A stretch of 64,000 nucleotides of DNA from Chrysoperla carnea (GCF_905475395.1 NC_058337.1:105332368-105396367); one strand, 5' to 3'. Shown: positions 49,033 through 60,318, counted from the stretch's first letter. The notes: generated from the letters alone by a model not told the origin. Translations and numbers: made by a program.

Positions 49033-52000
49033 ATGGCTGCAAGTATAAGTTTAGAAAATGATACTAAATATGATGTTGTTGAAAGTGAATTACATTATAT
49101 TAATTCAAAATTTATATCATTAAATGCTGAAGAAAGAAAAGAAACCAATGCTTTCTTCTACAAGGTATTTATTTATAAGAATAGACCAAAATAGCTCCTA
49201 TACTATCATATTTGTTTATCCTTTTCTGTTGTTTCCAGATTCCTAATTTCTCATCCGTTTATTGACCAAAACAGGTGCTACATGAGCATTTATTAAGTTT
49301 GTTTTTCTGTTGCCTGATTCCGTGTCACACATTACAACACAAATTTAAACCCTATATTACAATAATGTTTCAGACTAGAATCTGGCAACAGAAAATGACA
49401 ATTACTTACATGACGACGTAGACCTATTTTTTCATATACAGTAGAACCTCGATAAGTTAAAGTCCAAGGGAAACACAAAATATTTTAAGTTATAGAGGTT
49501 TTAAGTTATCAAGGGTCTATGTTAGGTAAAGGTTAATATAGAGGTATGTATATGTTTCTATGTACCCTAGTTAATATAGAGGTATGTACATGTTTCTATG
49601 TAGTTACTGAGGGCCTATACAGAGATTATTTATTTAAGTTATAGAGGCTGCATATTTTAAGTTATAGGGGTTTTGGGCTCTGATGGGAAGGGAACATAGT
49701 ATTTTTTGAAGTAACAGAGGTTTTTATGTTACCGAGGTTTACTGTATAAAACAATTTTTTAACGCAAATTATAGTGCTAACCCGTTTCCAAGTTCGTTTC
49801 TAAGAGAATACAAATTTAAATTTACATTATGGATAAATATATTGTACTTCTTTTCGCAGTTTATTCCGTCATTCGTAAACAGAATGCAAGATGTTGATAT
49901 ATTATTTGATTCTATGTTTCAATCAATATTATACGCTGGAAGCTACTACGAAGGCTTAAAAATTGGTAAACCAGACGAATACGATCTGGATTTAATTTTT
50001 AAATTACCAATTAATTATGATGCTTTGGAAATAACGTCGTCGCCGGAGAAACCTGGATATGTGAGAATACGAATTTCAGATCTTGAACATAGAAGATTGC
50101 TAAAAGACCAATATTGGAGTGAGCGCTACAAGTAAGATGAAAGTTTTTTCAAATTAATAGTCCTTGTTAGTATTAAGACTTGGAGACATTAGCAAATTTC
50201 GAATCATTTTTTGCAGTAAGGAGCCCCAAGTAAATTAATAAGTCAAATTTCGTAATTATTGATAGAAAATCATGACATGATTTTCGGAAAGGACAGATAA
50301 AAAATTAGGTGATGATTAGTTTACAAAAAATTATTATGTAAGAAATAGAATAATGCCTGTGTAGTGTAACATATTCTTTTTTAATGGTCCTTTTATTATG
50401 CCCCGACGGTTTGCAATTTTGTGCCAATGTATCCTAGTCCTTTTAAGTTAAGTTGAGCAGCCTATATCGCATATTTAGTTTTTGAAAATTAAAAGGAAAA
50501 TTTATTTTTATTCCACATAGCTCGGTTGATAAGGAGCTCGGTTGTGAGTTCCCACTATTAGCTACAAACGACATATTATGCGACACTAATAGGGTAAGAA
50601 TCATATTAGAGTTTTTTTTAACGTACAGTTAAAAAAGCTTTTTCTAACTTGTTTTCACTCTATTATAACATAATTTTACATGGAAACAAGCCGAAAAATG
50701 TGAATTTAGTGTGATTACGCTTGGCTCTCTGTTTCAACGGATACAAACGTTTACAACAACCAATCATAAGTTGTTTTTTTTATTAAAAAATATAACTTTT
50801 TTTTCCTATTGCTTTGCGTGCCGCATGTCTTGCATTTATACATTTTTAACCCCATTTATAGAGGTAAATACTTAAGACGAATTGAAGAATAAGAAGAATT
50901 GTTCAATGCTATGCTAGTTTAGGCAGTAAACGTACCTAAGAACTAAATTCCAGCAAAAGAATATTCCGGGCTTATCTTTTATAGGATTAAATGCTTAAAA
51001 AACTGAATCATACGTATAGATTAGCTCAGTAATAACCATTGGCATAAAATTTATTTATTTTTTTATTTCCAGAGTAATGGCTAACTGGTTTGATGAAAAT
51101 AAATTCTTTATACCTGATAAATTTCGTTATTGGCTTCAATCGGTTGTACAAAAAACCATAAATCGATACACATATGACAGTGATCAATGGGTAATTATAG
51201 ATAATTACTACATTATTTGTTTACATTAAAATTAATTATTGTTTTTATATTTAGATATGTTATTCCACATCTGGTCCAGCCATCACGTTGCATGTAGAAA
51301 AAGACGATATTGAATTTAGTGTTGATTTAGTACCTGTTCTTCAAATGCAAAATCGATGCCCGCCATCGGAGATTTGCAATATACGAAAATCGAAATTTTT
51401 AGAAGAAGATTTTTATGAAGAAAATTCTGAAGAAGAAGATTCTTACGAAGAAAATTCTGAAGAAGAAGATTCTGTAGAGAACAAAGTAAATTCAAATGTT
51501 TCTAAAATAAATCCTGTTTGTATTTTAATACGGAACAAAAAATGTCAACAAACTGATTTTGAGAAACATTTATAAATATTAAGATTTCTGAAAAGCCGAA
51601 AATATTTAACTCTTCAAAAAACTCTTAATAGGAATCTTGATGAATTTTACATTTTTAGATGTTATCCTGGTATGTGGTTCCAAAACCAATAAAAAGTGGG
51701 TCAAATAATACAAGTGGTGCTAATTTGAATTGGCGATTAGCGTTTCACGACCACGAAAAAAAATTAATATCAGGAAATGAAAGACTAAAACCTGCTTTGC
51801 GATTATTAAAAGTAAGTTTTGAAATTAAATTTAACCTAAATAAATAATTTACTGAAATTTTTTCAACAGAAATTTCGTGATTCACAAAATTTTGCGAAAA
51901 TTGCTAGCTATTATTTAAAAACAATTTGTTTATGGGAGTTGAAAAAAGCCAAAAACAAAAGACTTTGGACATCAGGTTCTTTAAGCAAAGTTTTTGTTCA

Positions 52001-52690
52001 TGTAAGTTTATACAAGAAATGTTGATTCAAAAAAAAAAAGAAAAAAAAAAAAAAGAAAACAAATTATGAAATAAAATTTTTAATTTTTAGATTTTAAAAG
52101 CTTTTTCTGAAGCAATAGAAATTTGTGAAATCCAATATTATTGGCAGAAAGAACACAATCTGCTTTCAGATATAAACCGAAGTACAATTGTTGATATGGG
52201 TTATCGATTAAACAAAATAATTAATAAAATTGAATTGGATCCTACAATAATTCCTCAATTCATTTGTAAGTATCATGTTATTTTATTCATAACAAATAGT
52301 TTGTTTGGTTGAAAACGGTTGAGAAAGTATATTAGACTTGCCAATAAAAAAAAAAAAATTAATTTAACTATTTAACTACTAATTCTTTAATTTTTAATTT
52401 CAGTATCAAAAGAAGAATATCAACGGTGTAAGTGTGAGAATGTCTATTTCAGTGAATCGCGAATCCAACCGTATTCGCCAATCACTTCAATCAGTTCATC
52501 TTACCGCCCGTCTTCACCAATAAGATCAACCTATTCATCCATCCAACCAATTGTGGTTCAATCTGAAACACAATCTGAAACACAATCTCAAATTCCAGGT
52601 TGGGGACAAATTGCGTTGGGATTGGGACTGGGACTTGGGGCAGTTGGGGCGCTAGTTTTATTAAACAGAAACAGAAACAGGAACAACTAA
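49033..52690 (+). CDS. cGAS-like receptor (cGLR), copy 2, acidic insert and predicted tail anchor
   Basis: Exons: 49033-49164, 49860-50131, 51073-51190, 51255-51485, 51659-51811, 51870-52001, 52091-52265 and 52404-52690 (stop TAA). They sum to 1500 nt, giving 499 residues. The GS motif is G71-S72 and the catalytic acids are D86, D88 and D198 (FSVDLVPVL), all intact, so cyclic-dinucleotide synthesis is plausible. Exon 4 is 231 nt against 159 and 174 in the sisters because of a Glu/Asp-rich tandem insert (51414-51473). The last exon encodes a Ser/Pro/Gln-rich linker, then a hydrophobic Leu/Gly-rich segment at about residues 474-491, then a final N-R-N-R-N-R-N-N. One segment at the very C-terminus with a basic end and no signal peptide is the layout of a tail-anchored protein with the enzyme in the cytosol. 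Which membrane is unknown. Exon sizes 1, 3, 6 and 7 equal those of copy 1. Confidence 0.92.
49439..49744. mobile_element. Pogo/Tc1-like MITE
   Basis: It lies in intron 1 of copy 2, flanked by TA on each side (49437-49438 and 49745-49746). The ends CAGTAGAACCTCGATAAGTT and, inverted, CAGTAAACCTCGGTAACATA are imperfect terminal repeats of the pogo/Tigger type. It is 306 bp with no coding capacity. It includes an internal tandem duplication with a 38-bp period at about 49533-49608. Confidence 0.8.
51414..51473 (+). repeat. In-frame 30-bp tandem duplication encoding an acidic insert
   Basis: Two 30-nt units, 51414-51443 and 51444-51473, differ by one silent base (tat/tac) and encode YEENSEEEDS twice in succession. 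The surrounding codons (EED before, VEN after) extend the acidic run. It lies about 34 residues after the third catalytic Asp, a region that is short in the sister copies. Near-identity of the units implies a recent expansion. Confidence 0.9.
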
Positions 52691-53832
52691 GATTTTTATT
52701 TATTTTTTTATTTTGTAAACATTTTTTTTAACTCCAAAAATTACAAATTCCTCGAAGTCTATAATCTTTTGAGTAATATTACAGTCGATGTATATGTACA
52801 TATGTATATGTACATGTTCCATTCATACATATAATCAGTTTGCGCTGTGGGGCTTATCCCAAAGAATGAAATCTGTACGTGGTGTGCTAGCAAAACTATT
52901 TTTCCCGACAAAATCTTCGGTTGAAACCGGACTCCATATTTATTTTTTTAAACGTATACGTTTTCCCATTTTCGTAAAAATTCATAAGTAAGAAAGTGAT
53001 TTTTGAAGGAAAATTTTTTTTTCTGAATATTTGTCAAAAGACTATAGCTTTTTAAAGCAAGTTTTAAAATGGAAAAAATTGTATTCTAAGTATTAATAAT
53101 TTTTTCTTTATTTTTTATTTTTTTTGAAGTTTGTAAAAAGGTTGTATTTTTAATAAGTTTTTAATTCAAGAAAGAAAACCTAGATTTAAGATATTTTCAA
53201 AAAACTAACTGTCCTTTTTTTCTGTCTCCTTTTTAACGGCCAATAATTCACTTATTGCGTTTTTTATTATGCTTTTAAGCCTCTATAATATATATTGGAT
53301 TTTAATACTAAGAAATACTCTATCTAGCGATAGAAAATAGAACTATGGTTATGTAGCTCCATAGATACATAATATATAACGGAAATGTAATCTTAAATCT
53401 TGTAAACCATACGCACATACCATTCGCCTAAAAGAGATTAATGTGAGAATTTTTACCACACAAATTGTTAAAGAATTATATAAAACATTAAAATAATTGT
53501 TTTAATTTTGGTTTTATCATTATGTCATTTAAAAAAAGTAAATGGCGAGTTAATTTTTCATAAATTTCCAAATTGTGGTCAGGAAAAAAAAATTTCTCAC
53601 ACAACTAAAAAATTAAAACTAATAATGTATATGAAAACATTTAACCTAAAAATTAAAAGTTCAAAATGTAAATTAAAAATAAAAAATTATAAAATTTAAG
53701 GTCCTATTAGTCTTTATATTCTATGAAAAAATCAACTGAGTATGGTTTACATTTTTTTTACTCCTGGCGCTGACATCTTTGTCAGCGCCGTTAAAATCGA
53801 ATAACATCTTTGATAAAAATAGAAAATATTGC

Positions 53833-53867
53833 GCATGACCATTACGTGTGTAGATATGAGTCACGCA
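53833..53867 (+). promoter_or_regulatory. Conserved upstream block, cGLR copy 3
   Basis: Third ungapped copy of the 35-bp block, with the TGAGTCA core intact. It lies 571 bp before the ATG but only about 30 bp before a TATA-like sequence, so it would sit roughly 60 bp upstream of the likely transcription start. That supports a proximal-promoter role for the block in this gene. Confidence 0.6.
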
Positions 53868-53896
53868 ATCACTACTTCCCTAAATATTTTAACCTC

Positions 53897-53906
53897 TATA
53901 TAAATA
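53897..53906 (+). promoter_or_regulatory. TATA-like box of cGLR copy 3
   Basis: TATATAAATA follows the conserved block. A start of transcription about 30 bp later (near 53930) would leave a 5' UTR of about 500 nt, possibly interrupted by an intron from the donor at 53949. Inferred from position and sequence alone. Confidence 0.45.
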
Positions 53907-54437
53907 GTACGACAGAGGAAATGTTTCTATTCTACACGATAATTTGGGTAAGTTATTTCAACGGTTTATTAAGTTCTTTATTTCACTGATACCAAAAATA
54001 CCGTTTATGGTAAAAAGTATCATGTATGGATGCCATCTAGAAACTTCCAAAGAAAATTACTATAGAACATTAAAATTAAGAAAAAGTTCATTTCAACATT
54101 GGACCAAAAACAGCCTTCTTTGAAGCCACAGGTATGGCTATGTTTGAAACTTGTATTTCACGCACCACTTCGGAATTTCGGGTTCAATTTATAGATTTTG
54201 CTCACTTTGTCTTTTTTCTTAAATCAGCCTATGAAATTGTTTGTATATAGAGGCTATGTGGCGTCTATATAAGATTTTTTTATCACATTTCAATTTGTGT
54301 TATAACCAAAAAGTTACTTGCGTAGACAATTCTGCATTGAATTTTACTACTATTAAAAAGTATATATTGCGAAATTTCCTTCTACCGTTGATAAAATTGT
54401 AACTAATAATTATTCATAAAAATTAAAAAAAAAAAAA

Positions 54438-56795
54438 ATGTTTATTGAGTCAAGGGCAGGATTACCAAATGGTAATAAGTACGATGTTGTAGAGAGTGAA
54501 TTAAATTATATCAATTCTAAATTTATTTCATTGAATTATGAAGAAAAAAGAGCTACAAGTGATTTTTTCACAGAGGTATTTATAACTTTTAACATGCCGA
54601 GAATGCCAGTAAGAATGCAAGTTTTTATTTTAGAATAAACGTTCTATTTTTACACCATGCATATATGCAATGAGCAAGGTATACTAAGTTTAGTCCCAAG
54701 TTTGTAACGCTTAAAAATATTAATGCTGTGAACAAAATTTTGGTATAGGTGTTTATAAAATCACCTAATTATTCCATTTTCGGTTGTCTGTCCGTCTGTT
54801 TACCAACACGATAACTCAAAATCGAAGAAGATATCGAGCTGAAACAGCGTATTCAGTACGTAAAAAGTGAGGTCAAGTTCGTAAATGAGCAACATAGGTC
54901 AATTGGGTCTTGCTCTATGGGTACGTAAGACCCATCTTGTAGACCGTTAGAGATAGAACAAAGTTTAAATGTAAAAAATCTTCCTTATAAAAAAATAAAC
55001 AACTTTTGTTTGAAACATTTTTTCGTAAACATCACTGTTTACTCGTGAGGGCGAAATTAAGCATAAATTGTATAGTATGTATTATATGGGGATATCAGTT
55101 ACATATGTGTGACATGTATGTATGTGTAATGTGATAGAGTAATCCACACTGTCTATGCATTATATTTCAACAGTTAACTCAGTCAATTGTTTGTTTTCAC
55201 TAGTTTATTGAAAAAATCGTACAAATTTTATGAAACTTTGATAAGTCAAATCTCATTGTCGTTCATTATGTTTTAAAGTATCGTTAGGCGCCTAATCAAG
55301 TGTCTAGACTTTATGTTTGGGATAGCCACTGCCACTGATCTGCGATTCACCGATGCCCTTTTTTTGGGCAGAATGTCGAAATACTTTTAAGGGAAAAGTA
55401 TCTAATATCTTCAAAAAGGCTAAACACTTTAGCATACGGAAGTTAAAATTAATATGTATGATATACAAAACTTTTCTCGGTTACTAAAAAACTTCTTTGG
55501 TCTGCCTTCTGATATAAAATCATGAAGGCAGCCCGTCTCTGATAATGTTGCTGGGGGTTTTCTCCTGCCTTAAGTTCAACACTGTTTCCAATAGTGAAAT
55601 TAAAATTTATTAAAAAACGAAGTAGTTATAAGCATACAAAGATTGTTGCTCATCTCTTTTTAACAAAACAAAGTTTTATATGGATCTCTATGGTAATATC
55701 GGACAATGATGTCACTAACCTATATTTTCCTCTTTGTTTAATTAGAAATTTTAAACGTTCATATTTTTCGTACTTCTTAAGATTTTCAAAAACCAACTTC
55801 ACTTTTCTGCCCGTGCAGTAAGAATTCTTCACCTAAAGTAATTAAAAATTTTAGCCAAGCAGCCTATTGCGAATGCATTTTAACACATATTTCTGATAGA
55901 GACTATCTTCTTTTCACAGTTCATTCCATCATTCGTAAAGGGAATGAAAGCTGTTGATAAATTATTTGATTCTACGTTTCAATCAATATTATACGCTGGA
56001 AGTTACTTCGAAGGCTTAAAAGTTGGTAAACCGGATGAATACGATTTGGATTTAATTTTTAAACTACCTATTAATTATGATGAATTGGAAATAACGTCGT
56101 CACCGGAGCGACCTGGTTATGTAAAAATTCGTCTTTCTGATCTTGAACATAGAAGATTGGTTAAAGATCAACATTGGAATGAATGCTATAGGAAGTAAGC
56201 TAAGAAAATTTTCAATTTAATAGCCCTAGTGTGGAACTTAAATTGAACAGGCAAGGACGTATTTGCATAATATCTAATAATAGGCGATATATTTGCGAAT
56301 ACTTTTTAACTTTAACATTAACTAACAGTAGTAAATAAAGTCTAAGTATGAATATCTTGAAAAGAAAACTCAACTTCCTCTCAAGAAATTTGAGAATCAT
56401 ACAATATGTTTTTTTTATTAATTAGTAAGTTTCAGCAAGTTTGTGCATATAACCTAAATGTTTAAAAAGTAAGTCAAATGCAAAAACATTAAACAACGAT
56501 AATAGAGCCAATTTTACAACTGCTGGAACGACTGAAAACTTTCTCACTCCCAAAAATCTGGTGACGAATAGCCAAATCCCCCTATTGCATGACCATCGTC
56601 AGGGCCGGATTTAAATTTCTGCCGCCCTGGGGCGCTGAAGAAAATGCCGCCCTATGACTGAAATTTTATTTTAATAGTTTTGATATCTTATTTAAAAAAT
56701 TAGAATAACTAATTAATTGCAGAAAATTTATTATGTATTACATATTATTTATTACTGTTCTTTTAAATCTTATATATTTAAACGAGCAATTCTTG

Positions 56796-56833
<38 letters not shown>

Positions 56834-59800
56834 ATGAGTATGTAGGGGTTTTTTGGGGCGATAAGTCGATCTAGCAAGGTTTCATTTTTAAAAAACGTCG
56901 TTTTATCCGTCTTTTCATGAAAAACTGAAATCGGCAATGCAAATTATAACTCTTCCTGACATCTATTGGTGTATATCGTAGTTAATGAAATACAATGCAA
57001 ATTATAACTCTTCCTGACATCTATTGGTGTATATCGTAGTTAATGAAATAAAATACATTACCGGGACATTCAAATTGGTATTTGTGTGGAGACATTTAAA
57101 ACGGTCTTCTATTAGTGATAAAATTTGTGTCTTTTTAAGAATACCGAGGAAAGCTCGGTCATCCAGATATTTTAAATTAATTAGTGTTATTGGATAATTC
57201 TCCAATTTTAGGAAAATTCATTGATCAATTAAAGTTTCTGTTATCAAAAAGACATAGATAATTTGAAAATATTTTTAATTCTTCAAAAAAACTATATTTC
57301 TGGAATTTATCAATTCCAGAAAAAAAAAATATCAAATTTTATTTTTGCAAACCTTTATGGAAATAAATTAATTAAACTATTTTAATAGTTTTCACTTAAA
57401 TTTCCTATATTATAATATACAAAATTTTGATTTGATACATAATGCATAAATTATATTTCTTGAAAAATAAAATATTTATTTGAAAGAATTAGTTTAGTTA
57501 ATTATATATTGTATTGAAAATATTTTTTCACTTTCCAAATTTTGCCGCCCTAGAAAATTTGCCGCCCTGGGCACTAGCCCCGACCGCCCCTAGTGTAAAT
57601 CCACCACTGACCATCGTTCTTAATTAATTAATTTTTTTTATTCCTAGAGTAATGGCTAAGTGGTTTGATGATGATAAATTCTTTTTACCTGATAAATTTC
57701 GTTTTTGGCTTCAATCGGTTGTACAAAAAACCTTAAATCGATACATATGTTCCAATGAATTGGCGGTAATGATTATTTATGATTTTACATTTTCCAAATC
57801 AAAAATATTTCTTATTCATTCAGGTATACGTTTCTACATCTGGTCCAGCCATCACGTTACATGTATTAAAGGCTAGTACTTGGCAACGAATTGAATTTAG
57901 TGTTGATTTAGTACCTGTTCTCCGAATATACAATCGACATCCACCACCGGAGATTTGCAGAACACATATAAGGGACGCACATATTTCTTCAGGACGAGTA
58001 ATCAATATTTTTCATCTTATGAGACTTTTTTTTAAGAAATATTGTTTGTATTTTAATGAACCATATCTTTCCAAAATTTCCTGTGTATCTTGAAAAAGAT
58101 AACCATATGGTTGCGATAAATAACTGGTTGGGCTAAATCTGAAATTTTTTGGAAAATGTTTATTTTTATGATAAAGAATGCCTAAATTTTGTTTTAATAA
58201 CTATATCTCTTTGAAGTTATATTTCTTTAGACGAGTTAAGAAAAAATGATTTAGGTGAATTACTATGACGCGCTACATATTGAAGTTAGTTACAATTTTT
58301 TAACACCATGAAGTAAGACGATAAACGAAATGTCACTCACAATAGATAATGATAGATAGATTACCGAATACCGATTAAGTATCATCTATGAACACAAACA
58401 ATTATTAAACTTATAAAATCGAAATTACATTTTTCTCTAGTGAGTGCATCATTCAGGTTAATTGAAGCATCCATTATTTGTTTACATTATTTATAAATTA
58501 TTATTTTTAATTTTATCGAAGAAGAATTTTTTTAAATTTTAGTTCATTTTATTTATATCGTTTAAAGCCCTACAACTTGAAAGTGATAATATTAAAACTA
58601 GCTTTTTTATTACTTCAATTTTTCCCAAAAACGGCTCTAATAATTCTTGATGATCGCAAACGATTCTATGTGTCATTTTAACACCTTCATTTTGATAAAA
58701 ATAAACTATCAATTTTTCTTTATTAAAAAATCGTTTCAAAAACATACACACAATTTTTCAAAATTGATTAAAAAAATACTATATGTTTGGTTAGCCGTCA
58801 ATATTCGATCTCATCTACTATTCCCAAAATTTTCAACTAAAGTCAACAAAAAATTCTAAGGAAAAATATGCGAAACGAGAATAGTTGATCTTCTGGAATC
58901 AATTTAAGAGTTTTATTTATCATACATATGGTTTCCACCTCTTCAGATTTGATCGGGAGACTCCAGAAAACGTGTAATTTCTCCCGTCTCTTGACATCAC
59001 GATCTTCAGAGTTCAGTAAATAAAGATTTGTTTTTTTGATTAACATTCAGATAAATTCCACAATTCTGAGCAGCTTTTATTTTAAATTATTTGACGGATT
59101 TTTATTTAAAATAATAATTATTTATGGAGAAACTGGATTATATAATATATAAATTACCGTATAGCATTATGATTCGGTGATATAATTATATTAATTTCAC
59201 TATCTCCCGACTTCCCGGAATTTTGAGTTGACGCAATCTAAATCACATAATGATAAATAATATGATTTTTAGATATTATCCTGGTATGTGGTACCAAAAC
59301 CAGTTAAAAGTGATTATATCTACAGTCGAGTTAATTTGAATTGGCGATTAGCATTTCATGATCATGAAAGGATTTTAATATCAGGAAACGAAAGGTTAAA
59401 ACCTGCTTTGCGATTGTTGAAAGTAAGTCTTCAAGCCTTAAAATAAAATTTGACCCAGTTAAATGACTTTCTTACCTAAACTTTAGAAATTCCGTGATTC
59501 TCGAAATTTTTCAAAAATCGCCAGCTACTACTTAAAAACAATTTGTTTGTGGGAATTGGATAAACCAGAAAATTCAAATATTTGGACATGGGGCTCTTTA
59601 AGTTACGTATTTGTTCATGTAAGTTCACTTATATAAAAAATTTAGGTTAAATAAAAATAATTATATTAAACAATTTGTTTATTTCCAGCTTTTAAAAGCT
59701 TTTTATGATTCATTAAAAGTTGGTAAAATCCCATATTATTGGCAGAAAGAACACAATCTACTTTCAGATATAAACCAAAGTACAATTGCTGATATGAGCT

Positions 59801-60318
59801 ACCTATTAAAGAAAATTATTGATAAAATTGAAACGGATCCGAAATTAATTCCCCAACTCATTTGTAAGTTCTTTTGTTTTACTTTATTCATAAAATTGAT
59901 TCTACAATTTAATTAAGTCGTATATTTCATTTGTCACTTGTCAGAAAATAGTTTCTAAGATACAAGCTTTTATTCCATTGAAAACTAAAAACATATTTTT
60001 CTCAATATGACTATTTTTGTAAATGTTTTGAGCGCTTAAAAGGTTTTACAGTGTGTGATTAATAAATATTTTTTTAAGTTTTATTCTTAAAAATTTTTTT
60101 TAATATCAGTGTCAACAGAAGAATATCAACTGTATAAGTACGAGCAAAGCCAGCGGAATGAGATTGAGCAGAGCGAGCGGTGTAGGATCGAGGAACATTT
60201 TAGAGTTAACTACGAGCATGCAGCTGATTCGAGAAATGAATCAAGTCTTTTTTGGAGAGTGGTAATTGGGCTTGCAATAACAACAATAGCATTTTTTTGG
60301 GCTAGTAAACATAATTGA
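54438..60318 (+). CDS. cGAS-like receptor (cGLR), copy 3, predicted tail anchor
   Basis: Exons: 54438-54575, 55920-56194, 57648-57765, 57824-57997, 59273-59422, 59487-59618, 59689-59863 and 60110-60318 (stop TGA). They sum to 1371 nt, giving 456 residues. The GS motif is G73-S74 (AGSYFEGLKVGKPDEYD) and the catalytic acids are D88, D90 and D205 (FSVDLVPVL). All family hallmarks seen in copies 1 and 2 are present. The N-terminus differs (MFIESRAGLPNG instead of MAA...), and exon 2 carries one extra codon. The last exon encodes a charged Glu/Arg/Gln helix-like stretch, then a hydrophobic segment at about residues 434-453 (SLFWRVVIGLAITTIAFFWA) and a final S-K-H-N, a predicted tail anchor unrelated in sequence to that of copy 2. 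Intron 2 holds a hAT element (56600-57609) and intron 1 a copy of repeat A. Poly(A) signal at 60353. Confidence 0.92.
54652..55204 (+). repeat. Dispersed repeat A, near full-length copy in cGLR3 intron 1
   Basis: It starts near 'caccatgcatatatg' and ends near 'caattgtttgttttcact'. It contains 'gtatactaagtttag', a short GTCTGTCC stretch, 'ccaacacgataactc' and 'aggtcaattgggtctt'. It is colinear with the reverse of 4550-5117 over nearly the whole length, which fixes the element at about 550 bp. Family unknown. Confidence 0.75.
55595..55850 (+). repeat. Dispersed repeat C copy in cGLR3 intron 1
   Basis: It matches about 39000-39260 in intron 2 of copy 1 (shared anchors 'gttataag.at.caaagatt', 'ggtaatatc', 'tttgtttaattag', 'ctgcccgt'). 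Opposite-strand open frames here are chance. Confidence 0.65.
56796..56833. repeat. (TA)n microsatellite
   Basis: 38 bp of TA dinucleotides with one interrupting C, inside the hAT element. Confidence 0.9.
56935..57050. repeat. 58-bp tandem duplication inside the hAT element
   Basis: The unit starting 'caatgcaaattataac' at 56935 is repeated from 56993 with essentially no differences up to 'gttaatgaaata'. The exact match points to a recent duplication. Confidence 0.9.

Larger units (their letters stand above)
52691..54437. other. Intergenic region between cGLR copies 2 and 3
   Basis: 1.75 kb, AT-rich. It carries the conserved upstream block (53833-53867) and a TATA-like box (53897-53906) of copy 3. 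A GTAAGT donor-like site at 53949 may start a 5' UTR intron, since the ATG is about 500 bp further on. No other gene or element recognised. Confidence 0.65.
56600..57609. mobile_element. Non-autonomous hAT element in cGLR3 intron 2
   Basis: It starts CAGGGCCGGATTTA and ends TAAATCCACCACTG, imperfect CAG..CTG inverted termini. It is flanked by an exact 8-bp duplication ACCATCGT (56592-56599 and 57610-57617), the hallmark of hAT insertion. It is 1010 bp long, A/T-rich inside, with a (TA)n tract at 56796-56833, a 58-bp tandem duplication and no transposase frame. 'tgccgccct' motifs recur near both ends. The element stops 38 bp before exon 3 of the cGLR gene, so it forms most of the intron's 3' part. 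Confidence 0.92.

Noticed and set aside
57779-58093. 104-residue open frame as an independent small gene
   Set aside because: It is exon 4 of cGLR copy 3 with intron read-through on both sides.
37434-60318. The array as MiD49/MiD51-type mitochondrial NTase-fold proteins
   Set aside because: Those have an N-terminal anchor and lack the catalytic acids. Here the anchor is C-terminal and the GS and D-x-D...D motifs are intact, as in cGLRs.
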